Notes: generated by a model not told the origin, from the sequence alone. Positions 1 to 11,266 are shown, counted from the first letter of the stretch. The stretch is DNA of 64,000 nucleotides from Camillea tinctor (GCA_022578605.1 MU394064.1:186001-250000), one strand, 5' to 3'. Translations and numbers: made by a program.

Positions 1-143
1 TAAGTAACGTTAACGTACAAGCAATGAAGCCATAAGTTATAAGTAAGCACCCCCTCATTTCCATACACCTACTCCAAAGGACCACGGTGTCATTGACATC
101 TGAATAGAGCGAAGAATCAAGCTATATTACCTAGGTAGTGAAG

Positions 144-971
144 ATGGCCCTACGCTCGATTGACCCCGTGGAGAACAGGCGGCGAATGGAGAAAGGAGAG
201 CTCTATTTCGCCTTCACCCCTGATCTTATAGAGGATCGCCGAAGATGTCGGCAAGCCTTTAACGAGTTCAACGATGCTAGAGACATCACCAGACGCCAAC
301 AAGTAGAGCTATTCCAACGGTAAGGAATATGGCACCTAGCCAGCTCCCCTTCATGTTCGCATTTAGCGTCTAACCTCTATCGAATAGGATCATAAACGAC
401 ACGACAGCCCTTCCTCCACTGGCTCCCACAACCGAGGAGGACGAAGACCAGCTCGCGGATTGGGTGTGGTGCGATGCCCCCGTCAAAATGGACTATGGAT
501 ACAACGTGAAGTAGGTTTCCTCCCTAAAGCCCCTCCCCACCGTTAGCAAATGCTCAAGGCCGCAGGTTTGGAAAGAACTGCTATGTCAATAGCAATTCAA
601 CGTGGATTGACACTAGCCCCATAACTGTGGGCGACCGAGTTGTCATTGGGCCCAACTGCTCCTTCTTCTCGGGCACGCATCCTACGGACCCAAGGGTTCG
701 CAACGGAACCAACGGCCCCGAAACTGGGTCACCGATCACGATTGGCGCAGACTGCTGGTTCGGTGGGAATTGTGTTGTTCTCCCCGGTGTGGCCATCGGT
801 CGTGGGTGTACGATCGGTGCCGGAAGCGTGGTGACGAGGGACATCCCCCCTTTCATGGTGGCGTGTGGCAATCCGGCTAGGGCCATAAAGCCGATTCGAC
901 AAGTGCCTGCCGAGGAGCTACCGCCGGGCTATATCCCACCAGCAGACATCCCAAACTCTGAGGCGGCGTAG
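144..971 (+). CDS. sugar (maltose/galactoside-type) O-acetyltransferase, 3 exons
   Basis: Predicted 234-residue enzyme that moves an acetyl group from acetyl-CoA to a sugar hydroxyl; cytosolic, as no signal peptide is seen. Exons are 144-319, 388-510 and 566-971; the introns (GTAAGG...TAG and GTAGGT...CAG) keep the frame exactly. The N-terminus carries the maltose-acetyltransferase cap (ENRRRMEKGELYFAF...CRQAFNEFND). The C-terminal half is a left-handed beta-helix of hexapeptide repeats (VVIGPNCSFF, ITIGADCWFG, VAIGRGCTIG, GSVVTRDIP) with the SGTHPTDP signature; its His, about residue 138, is the expected catalytic base. The end NPARAIKPIR is typical of the family. The ATG at 144 is the first in frame. 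Length matches LacA/NodL/Maa proteins. The true acceptor sugar cannot be read from sequence. Confidence 0.93.
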
Positions 972-984
972 GAGATAGAAAGCT

Positions 985-1584
985 TCATAGACCTCCTTGG
1001 ATAGTGAAAGACGAGACAATTAGAGTTAACACGTTAATCCATCCCCAGATGAAGGGTATCCAGGTTGATATCTCGTAGCATCCCGCAATGTAGACAGCGC
1101 CGAGACTAGAGGGTTGCATATTAGCACTACCTAGCATATAACGTACAGAAAATGTTGGGTTGGCGGCAACTCGAGAAGAACGGGAGAAGAAGTTTACGTA
1201 CACGGCGCCGACTATGCTTCCCGCAACCAACGCTTCAACCCCAGCTATGATGAAATAGACGAAGGGGACCGCGACAAGGTACTTCCATACCGATCTTCGC
1301 TTGCCGACTTGCATGAACAGGGCGACTCCGGTAGCGCCGAGGTGGAAGAGGGCGTAGAGGATGAGGGTCCATAGGAGGGTGAAGCGCCAGGAGTCAAAGA
1401 CAGAATATAGGGCGCAGCCTCCCGACTCGGGAGGCCAGCAGAGGGAGGGAAACCTGGGGCTGCGATAGCCGTCAGGGGGGTAATCTTGACAATTATCGCT
1501 AGGGTTGTTTGGTTGGTTAGTTATAGTTAGATAGATGAGATTAGATTGAAGATGTGATGGATTAACATACGTTGGATAAGCCAT
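985..1584 (-). CDS. small multi-pass membrane protein, TMEM170-like, 2 exons
   Basis: Predicted 175-residue integral membrane protein. I place the start at the ATG at 1584: a 14-base first exon (1584-1571, MAYPT) is followed by an intron 1570-1499 (GTATGT...CTAAC...CTAG) and exon 2, 1498-985. Reading straight through the intron would give a longer ORF, but its upstream part has no ATG and runs into a transposon. Visible are a soluble N-terminus (DNCQDYPPDGYRSPRFPSLC), then hydrophobic segments around FTLLWTLILYALFHLG, YLVAVPFVYFIIAGVEAL and WIPFIWGWINVLTLIVSS. The layout resembles the putative transmembrane protein 170 family found in fungi and animals; that family name is from memory. Its stop lies 13 bases beyond the stop of the convergent acetyltransferase gene, so the 3' UTRs must overlap. 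A foldback element sits 91 bases upstream of the start. Confidence 0.7.
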   Translation of the reverse strand: MAYPTYVNPSHLQSNLIYLTITNQPNNPSDNCQDYPPDGYRSPRFPSLCWPPESGGCALYSVFDSWRFTLLWTLILYALFHLGATGVALFMQVGKRRSVWKYLVAVPFVYFIIAGVEALVAGSIVGAVYVNFFSRSSRVAANPTFSVRYMLGSANMQPSSLGAVYIAGCYEISTWIPFIWGWINVLTLIVSSFTIQGGL

Positions 1585-1674
1585 AGGTTTTTGATTTTGT
1601 TGTGTATCAATGTCTGGTCTGTTTTGGTTGGCTGGCTGAGCTTGAGCTTGAGCTGTAAGTGATAGGTATAGTGG

Positions 1675-1978
1675 TACGGAGGTCCCTACCAAAAGTCGAC
1701 GCCGCGCCAAGAAATGCCAAGGTCTCGACTCGTTTTGGCGGCAGCTGTTTTGCAGCTGTAACTCTGACTTCAAATCAACCCACTAATCATAGTGCTACAA
1801 TTACATGCTCGTGCGCTAAAAGCTTTTATCGATAGCAGCTATTATTAACTAAAAGCACTAAAGTTTATAGTGCACAGCTTTTTGCAGCTGCCACACAGCT
1901 GCAGCCAGCTGCTCACATAGGCGAGCATATGCTTGGCATTTCTTGGCGCGGCGTCGACTTTTGGTAGGGACCTCCGTA
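1675..1978. mobile_element. MITE-like foldback element with perfect terminal inverted repeats and TA duplication
   Basis: Bases 1675-1721 are an exact reverse complement of 1932-1978 (47 of 47). Taking the outer TA on each side as the target-site duplication leaves 45-base terminal inverted repeats beginning CGGAGGTCCCTACCAAAAGT. The 210-base interior has no ORF and holds five CAGCTG palindromes (1742, 1753, 1885, 1896, 1906) arranged roughly symmetrically, so the fold extends inward. Small size, no coding capacity and a TA duplication fit a non-autonomous element moved by a Tc1/mariner/pogo-type transposase. No transposase is present in the window. Perfect repeats suggest a recent insertion and no visible RIP damage. 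Confidence 0.88.
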
Positions 1979-2480
1979 GTAAATAGCAGATCAAGTTTAA
2001 AGTACATGTATGCACCTAGCAAATGTATAGCTGCATATCCCTGTAATTTCCCTTTTTGTATTACGTAACCCCAATGCTATTTAGGTGCTTGCCGGGGGTT
2101 GAGAGTGGTACACAAGAAAGGAGCTTGGACCTTGTGTCTGCACGTCGTAATTGTGGGTTCCCTCGTTCTGCTGCAGGCAGTTTCACAAGTTCTTGCCCTG
2201 GTTCTTGTGTAAGGTAAGCCTTGTTTGGTTCGTGCCGCGGCTAAAAAAAAAGAAACTCTGCCCCATTTTCCCAACCATCAACATCCCCCCAATCTAATAA
2301 CTTTCTCACCTTACATCCTCAAAGGTCACCGGTGACCATTCCAACTAATCGCAATTGCAGACGGTCGATTCGATCGGCATAATCTTCCGTTTCCTTTCTC
2401 GAACAATGGTCTAACAGGATTTCCATCAATGGTATTGGAACACTAGGGTTCTTCTAGTCTAGCAAACAAAAAGATAAAGA
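1979..2480. promoter_or_regulatory. intergenic promoter region of PEX8
   Basis: About 500 bases between the foldback element and the PEX8 start. A CT-rich stretch and the sequence AGGTCACCGGTGACCATT (2322-2339, containing the palindrome GGTCACCGGTGACC) lie about 150 bases upstream of the ATG. A short open frame on the minus strand here has no coding character. No TATA box could be assigned with confidence. Confidence 0.4.
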
Positions 2481-4715
2481 ATGTCTGCCGACCGCTTGTT
2501 GACCACGGTCCTGCGGGCTTACCACGATCCGTCCAACCCTGCCGAAACCGATAACATCTTTGCTTCGACGAATGCTCTCTTGACAAATCTGAACAACCCC
2601 CTCAACCTATCTCTCCTGACCTCTCACTTCCTAACCGCCCGCGCAATATGGCAGGTTCCCGATGGCCTCCGCACCTGTTTGCGTGTCCTAAGTATCTACA
2701 ACACCGCTGGCCTGCATGTGCGCAAAAACGAAGTAGAAAATGCCACTCTCCCAAGCGGGCAGATGCCGGTCCGGAGTCGTATCGCTGCCGATGAATGGGC
2801 CCGCGCGGTTGCCAAGGGTCTCGACGAGAAGTCGGAAAGATGGCAGCACACGCTGGTCCTGGCTGGTGTTCTTATGGGCATGGAAGGCGAGGAGAGGCGG
2901 TCCTTATCGTGGAGTTTGAGATCAACCCTGGAACACGCGGTCACCTCAGCTGCGGGGTTAGCTTTACAGGATCCCGCACGCGCCGGTCCCTTGGGTAGAG
3001 GTGCCGTCGTGCTCGCGCTTACTTATGCGTTCCCACTACTGTCTGACTCGGCTAAGCAGTCGTTGAACTACAACCTATTGCTTCCGGCTATCACGGAAGC
3101 TATGCTTGGTGACGAAGGTTTTCAGTACGGTGACTTCATCCAAACCATCACTGGTGACGTGGCCTCGCAACGGAATATCACATGGCATGTAAACGCGCCG
3201 TCCGTTACCAGGCTTCAGACTCTCGAGTCTCGGCCTATCTCTCAGAACATGGGCCCTTTATCGCGGCTCGCCGGCTTTTCCATCCAACATGCCACCAAAT
3301 CCGACATCGTGCTTCAGGTTCATGATGACCTATTAGCTTTCACAACCGGCCTTCTGGACAAATGGGAACACTGCCCACTTTCCAGCATTGATCTATCGGT
3401 TGAAGCCAGGGTCCTTCCTCCCGAGATCCGTCAGGGTCCCTGGCCAATGCTGTGGCAGCTATTCAAGAAGATCATGTATACAGTCGTGGCAACTCTACAA
3501 CCCATCGTCGGCCGGTCTCTGCTCGATCTGAATCTACGGAACGACATGGTCGCTCCCAAAGTTGCCCTCAAGACCCTACGCATATTACGAAACCTGTCTT
3601 TTATATCCACACGCCAAGGTGCCAGTACCTTCCAAGTCTATACTTTCACTTACCTTACGTCGCTTGACATTATTACGAGATACCCTGACGCTTGTGTCGC
3701 TTTCCTGCAAGAAACCAACCTCCCACCCCCTCAGACTAACAGCATACCGTCCCCTGTACACCAAGCCCTCACGCTCTTTTACCTCAATACTGCCGAACAC
3801 TTCCCGCTCAATATTCCCACCCCAGCTTGCGAGTCCCTGATCATCACTCCTGCGACCGCACTTATATCGCCCGAATCCTGGCTCACCTTTCCCGGCAATG
3901 CCAATCCCCCCTCGGCCCTAACGCTTGAGCTCTTCGAGTCGGCACATTCATCCGTGCTTTCCGTGCTCTCATGCCCGCAGCACGGTCGTCTAACCGTCAC
4001 GTTGATTCCCTTCTACGTCGACGCGCTACTCGCTTCCTTCCCTTCCCGCATCTCACCCCGCCAATTCCGCCTCGCCTTCCGCACCGTCATGCAGATCGTG
4101 AGCCCACCCTACCCCATCTCTTCGACTCACCCCGAGCTTTCCGAGACCCTACTCGAAATGCTTCAGTACCATGCCGTCGAGGGAGGTGCTTCGACGAAAC
4201 CGCTCACGTCGAGTGGAGCTGCCGCCGCTGCCGCTGCTGCTGCTTCTGGGGAGTTGAGTGGCACCCAAACTCAGCCTCGCGTTCAGATGGAAGAGGATCA
4301 GCCCCTCTCGGAGCAAGCCACCCTCGTCCTCGCTCTCATCGACGCTCTGCCTTATCTACCGGTCCCGATCGTGGAAGAGTGGCTCTCGCGCACGGCCGAG
4401 ACCCTGAATACTATAGCTGACCCGCACATGCGCGAGATCGCACGCCGGCGCTTCTGGGACGTCCTGGTCAGTGGCGAGATGGACGTGGATCGAGCCGCCG
4501 TCGGCGTCACATGGTGGGGCACCCACGGGGGCCGCGAGATGGTCATGCACGGCCAGCCTCGCAGACCCGGCGGTAGCAGCCGCTCGCACAGGAGAGCCAA
4601 AGGAAGGGCGGGATTAGGCGGTGGCGATAAAGTTAGGCATAGAAGCGGAGAAGGAGGTGAGGAGGGGTTTATGATGAGCGGCGCGCTGGTTCCGAGGCAT
4701 GAGAGTAAGTTGTAA
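2481..4715 (+). CDS. PEX8: peroxin 8 (peroxisomal matrix protein import)
   Basis: Intronless 744-residue protein. The N-terminus (MSADRLLTTVLRAYHDPSNP) and helical-repeat body are what I recognise as filamentous-fungal Pex8. The C-terminus ends in SKL, a perfect PTS1, as known for yeast Pex8. Pex8 is a lumenal peripheral membrane protein that links the docking complex (Pex13/14/17) to the RING complex and helps Pex5 unload cargo. The middle is mostly alpha-helical without membrane spans. A polyalanine run (about residues 576-585, GCC/GCT repeats) and a basic, glycine-rich tail before SKL look like low-complexity insertions. Start: first ATG of the ORF, after a 5' leader without upstream ATG close by. 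Family assignment is from recognition of the sequence plus the SKL end; an alignment to a curated Pex8 would settle it. Confidence 0.85.
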   Translation: MSADRLLTTVLRAYHDPSNPAETDNIFASTNALLTNLNNPLNLSLLTSHFLTARAIWQVPDGLRTCLRVLSIYNTAGLHVRKNEVENATLPSGQMPVRSRIAADEWARAVAKGLDEKSERWQHTLVLAGVLMGMEGEERRSLSWSLRSTLEHAVTSAAGLALQDPARAGPLGRGAVVLALTYAFPLLSDSAKQSLNYNLLLPAITEAMLGDEGFQYGDFIQTITGDVASQRNITWHVNAPSVTRLQTLESRPISQNMGPLSRLAGFSIQHATKSDIVLQVHDDLLAFTTGLLDKWEHCPLSSIDLSVEARVLPPEIRQGPWPMLWQLFKKIMYTVVATLQPIVGRSLLDLNLRNDMVAPKVALKTLRILRNLSFISTRQGASTFQVYTFTYLTSLDIITRYPDACVAFLQETNLPPPQTNSIPSPVHQALTLFYLNTAEHFPLNIPTPACESLIITPATALISPESWLTFPGNANPPSALTLELFESAHSSVLSVLSCPQHGRLTVTLIPFYVDALLASFPSRISPRQFRLAFRTVMQIVSPPYPISSTHPELSETLLEMLQYHAVEGGASTKPLTSSGAAAAAAAAASGELSGTQTQPRVQMEEDQPLSEQATLVLALIDALPYLPVPIVEEWLSRTAETLNTIADPHMREIARRRFWDVLVSGEMDVDRAAVGVTWWGTHGGREMVMHGQPRRPGGSSRSHRRAKGRAGLGGGDKVRHRSGEGGEEGFMMSGALVPRHESKL

Positions 4716-4999
4716 GAAGAGCGAAGCGAGGCGGTATTTTTTTTTCATCTTATCTTATTTTTTTGGGATTATTTTCCCAAGCTACGGGAGGGGAAGGGGA
4801 AGGGAAGGAGGTGTTTCGTATGGGATAATGAGACGATAATGAAGGGAACCGTCTTACTATTGGGGACGAGGACGAGATGAAAAAATACTGCCTTTTTTGG
4901 TTCCTCTTGTTTTTTTGGAAGGGGGGGTTAAATACTAACAATGCTGTTTGTTTTTGAGAACGCAAGGCGAAATATATGATACCGGATTATGCTTTTACC

Positions 5000-5051
<52 letters not shown>

Positions 5052-6939
5052 TATTTGTCATTCTTTGGAGGAAGAGGAAGAGGAGGGAGGATGGAATAGT
5101 TGGTTTACCCTACAACAAGGACAATGGTGGGATGGAATGTAAGTTTGTGGTGAACCAAGTACCTAGATTAGATGAATTGGGTAGATAAGATGATTAGTAT
5201 CTTTATATATATATATATTTGTAGTTGTAACATTATATAACAACCTTGATATTCAAAGTCAAAGCAAGCGAGGCGCTTAAGGATGAGGAGAATCTATAGG
5301 GGTTGGAGGACGGGGGAGGTAGGAAGGGGGTTCTTTTGAGTAATGTAATTTATATATATATTATCCACCTATATATCAACTTTTTATTGTTATTTATCTT
5401 ACTTGCTTAACCCTTTTATATGTTGAAAATACCGACTGGTATGGAACGGAATAACGTTACTTACTATACACGGGTTTGTGTTATATCCGCAGTATTGGCG
5501 ATGTTGTCTTACAATCTAGCATACATAACCAGGAGGTGGATAGTTACGATTTTCCTCGGGGACGGGAACAATGTTGACTCTGGGGTATAGGGACTATGCC
5601 CGCATGGGTATAGGAGAAATGTATACTCCCCCTCCTCCCCTCCCCTCCCCTCCCCTCCCCCCACCTCAGGTTTAACTAGGTATGTAGAGCAAGTATTTCG
5701 TGACTGCAGGTTAGTATATAAGCAACCTAGCGTAGGTAACAGGTTAGGTTAGGTGATTTGCGTGACTGACACATACATACCGCCATTTTCCTTTTTCCCC
5801 CTTTTATCTTTTATTTAAACCTTGGTATATAAAGCTAGGTTAGACGTCCTCGTTAGCATAACACCACATAACCTCCTCCAATCTATACTACTGTTTCTTA
5901 CCCGGGTCTCGCAGTACGCGGTAACTTGTAAGAATAGAAGGGGTTCGTTCGTTCTTAAGACGGGTTACCTCCCCACCCAACACCGACAGTACCCAACTTG
6001 CCCTTACCTAACAATTACCTACCTACCTGACCTTTCTACCTTAGGTATCCAACCCAAATACACGACAACATCACGACAATTCTTACATAAATTCCTAATC
6101 TAGCTATGTATACTTAGCTAAGTATGCACAAAAAGGAATGGAGATTATGTCTATCACCCCGGACTTATATATGCATCCTTCATATGCATCACGAACCCCC
6201 TCATCAACTTACCTGTCTTACTCCTCTCTCCCTTCTCTTTCTCCAGCCGTGACTTTTATCCCTAGCCCTACCTACCCAACCTATACTCTGTATATATCAC
6301 TCGGTTTATATCGCCTCCAAACCTCTTCATAGCAAGGTTATGGATAGTTAATTTATTTATTTTTCAATTGTTTGTCTGATTCTACCTTATTCCTTTCATC
6401 TCAGCCAACCTATGTAATCCTAACCTACATACCCTATCCCAACCCGATCTAAACAGACCATAACCCTATGAAACACACTCCCCTCTTTCTCTGAGCTGTT
6501 ATTGTTAATAGTTGGTCAATTGGACCACTGGGAGTTTTCCCTTTTTTTCTTATTTTCTTCAACTCTTCGTCATTTCTTGTCCTTTCTTTTATCTTTTCAT
6601 ATATTAAAAAGGGAAGGAAAAGATGGAAGAGCAAAGAGGGAGAAAAAAGTTGGGAGGAGAAACCTAAGATGCAAGCTGACTAGGGGTAAAATCAAAAAGA
6701 ATGGTTTGAAAAAAAAAAGAGAATAACGCCCACCCAATGATAACCCATGCTAACCCCTATGCAGTAGCCTATGTAAAATTATTCTTTCTTTCCTGTCTTC
6801 CCTCCTCTTCTCCTTTTCTTACAGAAGCACAGTGACGTACCCTTCTCGTGCAAACGACCTGAGATGAAGTTGAATTTATCAACGGAGAATATAGGCTAGC
6901 AACAGCCCCCCTCCCCCTTCCCCTACCATAACCCTTTTT
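4716..6939. other. gene-free intergenic region with a long T tract and microsatellites
   Basis: No gene could be supported. It lies between the 3' ends of PEX8 (+) and the zinc transporter (-). It holds a run of 48 T (5003-5050), an AT run (5204-5218), a CCCCT repeat (about 5628-5662) and several pyrimidine-rich stretches. Short open frames here are low-complexity and lack conserved motifs or convincing introns. Confidence 0.6.
5003..5050. repeat. homopolymer T tract, 48 bases
   Basis: An uninterrupted run of T, about 290 bases beyond the PEX8 stop. It may be a simple repeat or a poly(A) tail of an old retrotransposed copy on the minus strand, but no target-site duplication or element body is seen. 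Its exact length may be unreliable. Confidence 0.9.
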
Positions 6940-8644
6940 TCAGTGCACATCTGCCGTAAACGCATTGCTCAGTCCCAACAACGTCATTCCGAGGAACGCA
7001 AAGAAGATACCCAGATTATGGTTATGATTAAGGCTGAGGCTTTCGACGAAAAGCTGCAGCGCAACATTAGCCATGATCCCGGCTGTGATACCAAACAGGC
7101 ACCCGTAGGCCACATCGTCAGGCGTCATGTTCGTGTGTCGTGCAAGCTTGAACCACAGCACCGCGATCCCTGCGCCGAGCGGCTGGCTCAGACCGCCAAG
7201 TAAGGACGCCCAGAGGATGGCGCGTACGCGGCTATTGAGCGCCATGTATAGGGGCAGCGCGAGTGCAAAGCCCTCCGAGATGTTGTGAACGAACAGTGCC
7301 AGGAACACGCTGAATCCCAGCGACGGGTTCGCGTGGTTCGTCGCGTACGTGATGAAGCCCTCTGGGAACTTGTGCAGAGCGATCGCCACCGACGTCTGCA
7401 GGCCGATAGACAGGAATGCGTTCTCGGCCACGTGGTGGTGATGCTGCGCCTCAACATCATCGGAAAGGATAGAGGCGTGGTCGTGATGGTGGTCTAGTTG
7501 CTCAGGTTCACGCGATTGGGTGCGACTTCTCTGCCGAGGGCTCACTAAAGACATGGTGCGGTCATCATCATCCTCCTCCATCACACTTTCTATGGGTGGG
7601 TCGGGGAAACTTGTAGTAGTTCGGAGCATGGTAGGGAGTCGGGAGGAAATGCCAGCCCGGCTGGTTAAGTGCTTGAAACATTCTTGACCACATGGGTCCG
7701 AGTAGCCGTAACAAGGTCCAGCCTCGTCACAGTTGGGTTTAGTGTCCTTTACAAACGACATAACTCTCTTGTGCACCTCTATCATCGAAGGCCTCCGTTC
7801 GGATACCGTCGCCCAGCTACGGGGAACACGGGGCATGGCAGCAGTGGCTGCGCTCTCGGCAGACTCGGCCGTTTCTGCTCTCTGGAGTGGATGAGCGCTT
7901 GGCTTGCGCGACTCATTTTCGTTGGGCAGTAAAGGGGTGGACTCAGTAGCATTCCTACCGCCGTCTACATGTTGTTTAGACTCATTAGTACGTACAGCAG
8001 CATGCCCATTCTCGTCCCCATGTTGCCTAGACCCATTAGCATGTCCAAGGCCTGACTGGCGGTGTCTGTCGCTACTTCTCGCACGGCTTGACTGCCTGCC
8101 GGTATACGAGTGTGTATCGAGGTGGTGCTCGTCGTGGCTGTGGTCACAGTCGACAACATTTGAAGGTAAGAGCCGGTGAAATAGCCGGGAAAGGATCTGT
8201 ATTCCAACAAAACCACCAATGAAGCAAGCCATAAGTATGAAGCCGGCCTTCTGTTCCCCGAAGCCACCCTTCCTAAGGTATTCCTTCGATTCGGGTAACA
8301 TGCTATACAGCGACATAAATAGCTATGTCACAAAATTAGAGAGCGAAGGGGGGCAGTGTGTGGTATGCAAGCTTACCATGACACCAAAACTCAAGCTCAA
8401 TGAGCAGGCCAAGAAGCCATTGCTATCCTGGATGCGGAAGTCACTTTTACCGGGAAATAGGCGCACAAGGACATCGATACATATGATAGCAGCGCCTAAT
8501 ACACAAGCTACGATGGGTCAGAGTCAGCAGCGAACCAGGCGAATAGCGGCACATAGGCCATGTTGTTTGGGGTCACCCACCAATACCGCTCACCACGCAC
8601 ATGATCCACCCCCTCAGGTCGTTGTCCCTCTCTGTAGGCGCCAT
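6940..8644 (-). CDS. ZRT3: ZIP-family zinc transporter, Zrt3-like, 3 exons
   Basis: Predicted 525-residue transporter. Exons are 8644-8581, 8507-8377 and 8322-6940; introns GTGGGT...TAG (8580-8508) and GTAAGC...TAG (8376-8323) preserve the frame. The first exons give MAPTERDNDLRGWIMCVVSG and a hydrophobic first helix leading to FRIQDSNGFLACSLSLSFGV, typical of vacuolar Zrt3 relatives. Two histidine-rich cytosolic stretches (DCDHSHDEHHLDTH; LDHHHDHAS...AQHHHH) probably bind zinc. The ZIP metal-site helices carry HKFPEG and HNISEG. The C-terminus has the usual hydrophobic segments and ends NAFTADVH. In yeast Zrt3 exports zinc from the vacuole when zinc is scarce; the same role is inferred. The long acidic/serine-rich insert between the halves is poorly conserved and common in fungi. 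Confidence 0.92.
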
Positions 8645-11027
8645 GATGCAGTCTTGTGCCTACACAGCAGGTCGCCCGCCGTCGCACTTCTTTCTAGTAA
8701 CGAATATTACTCCAGAAGAACATGAGGGGTTCGTTACTCGTTTCGGAATAATCTGGGGTTTTAGGAATGGGGGATTTGGAATTTAAGTTCCGAATCCTAG
8801 ACTCAGAGGCAGTAATCGTTACGCATTCGGGAGTAGACGATCTCCCAAAGAAACAGAGACAACGTCTTAGTCTCAACAATACAATGCAAGATGATATACA
8901 ATACGGTGTCGTGCAGGGCCGTGATTTGGTGTGGTATGTTGTGTGATGCGATATAATGCAATTTGCCGACAGCCCACCAAAGAAAGAGAGATGAGGTTGT
9001 ACGTAGTATGTATGGGAAGAGAGAAAGAAATAGAGGATGGTTTCAGTATTGGAATAAGGGAAATACTTGTGAAATAAATAAAAAGTTACTTCTTTCCTAC
9101 TTCTTTCTATTGGTACAACTAATAAGTTTTGAAGGGTTTTTGAAACGACAGACGGAAAGCTCCAGGTAGGCAGGTATGTAGCAGGTAAGTAGTGTAAGGA
9201 TGTAGTGGCCAGCTGAGGCGGTTTGGCCACACAGGTTCAAGGTAGAGCAAGAGCAGGGAAGGCGATTGCTTTATGGTGGACGATGATTTGACGAAGAGCC
9301 TATGATGCTATGCCAAGAGCATACAGAGTCAAGAACCTTGATGGCCAACGTCTTGACCGGAAAAACACAGGGTGCCGGGTAGTACCTAGAGGATACACAG
9401 AAAAACAACATAAATAGGTGGACTCTACATGTATACTAGGGGTACCTGGCAATTTAAGCACAGATGGTCCTCAGGGTCCTGTCGTCGTCAAGCCTTGCAG
9501 TTTTTTCAGGTGGTCCTGTTGAGTTCGGGTCGCACCTGTCTGACAACACATCCGATGCAGTTTTTCGGTGGGAACTTACCTGTAGGAAGTAGTCCGAAGG
9601 GTTCTTGCATCTTCAAAATGGGTTGCATGCCGCGATTTGAAACAAGAAATAGGAAGACAGTAGTAGTGTAAGTAGGTATGGAGTAGGCAGTTCACAATAC
9701 TCAAGGAGCAAGAACTTAACATTGAACATGAACAAAAATAGAATATAAAATAGAAATACCTAGTAGATTAACAATATTTATCTACCTAGGTAAGTAATTG
9801 GTTTCGAAAGTCATATATGGTAGGTAGGTTATCAAGAAATCAATTGATATTAACTCTAGAGTTATATTCTTAAAGTTCAAGAATAGAAGCATTTGCTGCT
9901 TACTAGATAAACGTGCGGCTTGATAGACTAACCTAGGCAATTATCGTGCGCTATGACAGCCCTATAAACATAACATACATGATACCGGCTCTTATTTTTA
10001 CAGCACGGATGTATGTAGGGTAAGCAATATGTAGCTACCCTAGCACCCTAGCTGTTTCGGCACTAAGCCCTAAGTTTAAAAGCCTAGATTATCTACCTAC
10101 TATATCTAATAGTATAGTAGTATAAATGCATAGGAGGTAGCATACTAATTAGGTTATATACTAATACCTATTAGACGTGGTAGCTTCCACATGTGCAGCC
10201 AATGGTTATAAGTGGTGAAATTGTCCAAAGCGACGCGGGCGTTGGTAACCACTATAAAACAACACTGTTCAACAGCACTTGGGCTAGGTCAAGTATTTAT
10301 TTACTGTCCCTATTCAAATGTTACAATTCGGCTTTAACACATTATTAGTCATTGTCTAGGTATTTATCAGCAAATATTAAATAGAACGGAAGCCCTGGAG
10401 ATAACATGGCCCCAAGAGATCTGCTGACTGTGCTGCACTATTGTACTAACTTAGGTTAATAATAGTCTTAAGTCACAGACTTGACTGATCACGAGGCACT
10501 GTTTAGTTTATTGCCTTTTTGTGTCTATTAATGATTTAACCTAGCCTAGACATGCGGCCCTCCTAAACTATTTAAGCCTTGTTCCTACTTATTACCATAT
10601 GCCTACATCTCATGAATCAAAAATAAAAATAAATAGATAAATAAATTACTACGCCTTAACGAGTTGGCCTTGCCTTACCCTACCCTACCAGAGCCTCACC
10701 TCGGTAGTGAAGCGGTGTGGGAAAAATCACCAACTTCAACAACACTACTATAAGTCACTACCACTTACAAATACAACCAGCAACTTACTAGTGTACCGAC
10801 GGACAAGGCCACTAAGTGTTAATCTTGGTCAGGATTCTCGAACTGCCGTCGGAAACGGCACCTAGCCGGTAGGGCTTCGTTTAAATAGTATGGACAAGGC
10901 CCCTGTGGAAAATCGATTCTTAACCAGGTTAAGAAAAACAAAACCTCTTTTCTTTTTTTTTCCCCGCCTTCTTCTTTTTCTTTCCTATCTTCTTCTCTAT
11001 TTTCTTCTCTTTTCTTCTTCCCTCCTT

Positions 11028-11076
<49 letters not shown>

Positions 11077-11217
11077 TATTTATTTTTTTTTTATTTTTTT
11101 TTTTTTTTTTTTTTATTTTTTTTTTTTAAAAAANNNNNNNNNNTTCTATTTTTTTCCCCCCCTTCTTCTTTTTCTTTCCACACTACTACACTATTTTATT
11201 ACCTTTTCTACTTCCCA

Positions 11218-11266
<49 letters not shown>

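Noticed and set aside
985..1773. 262-codon ORF including the MITE end as an N-terminal extension
   Set aside because: Its first codon is TTG, its first 33 codons lie in the inverted repeat element, and 1570-1499 is a clear intron; the true start is most likely 1584.
8694..9230. 178-codon minus-strand ORF upstream of the zinc transporter
   Set aside because: Low complexity, no motif, sits in the promoter/leader; start codon unconvincing.
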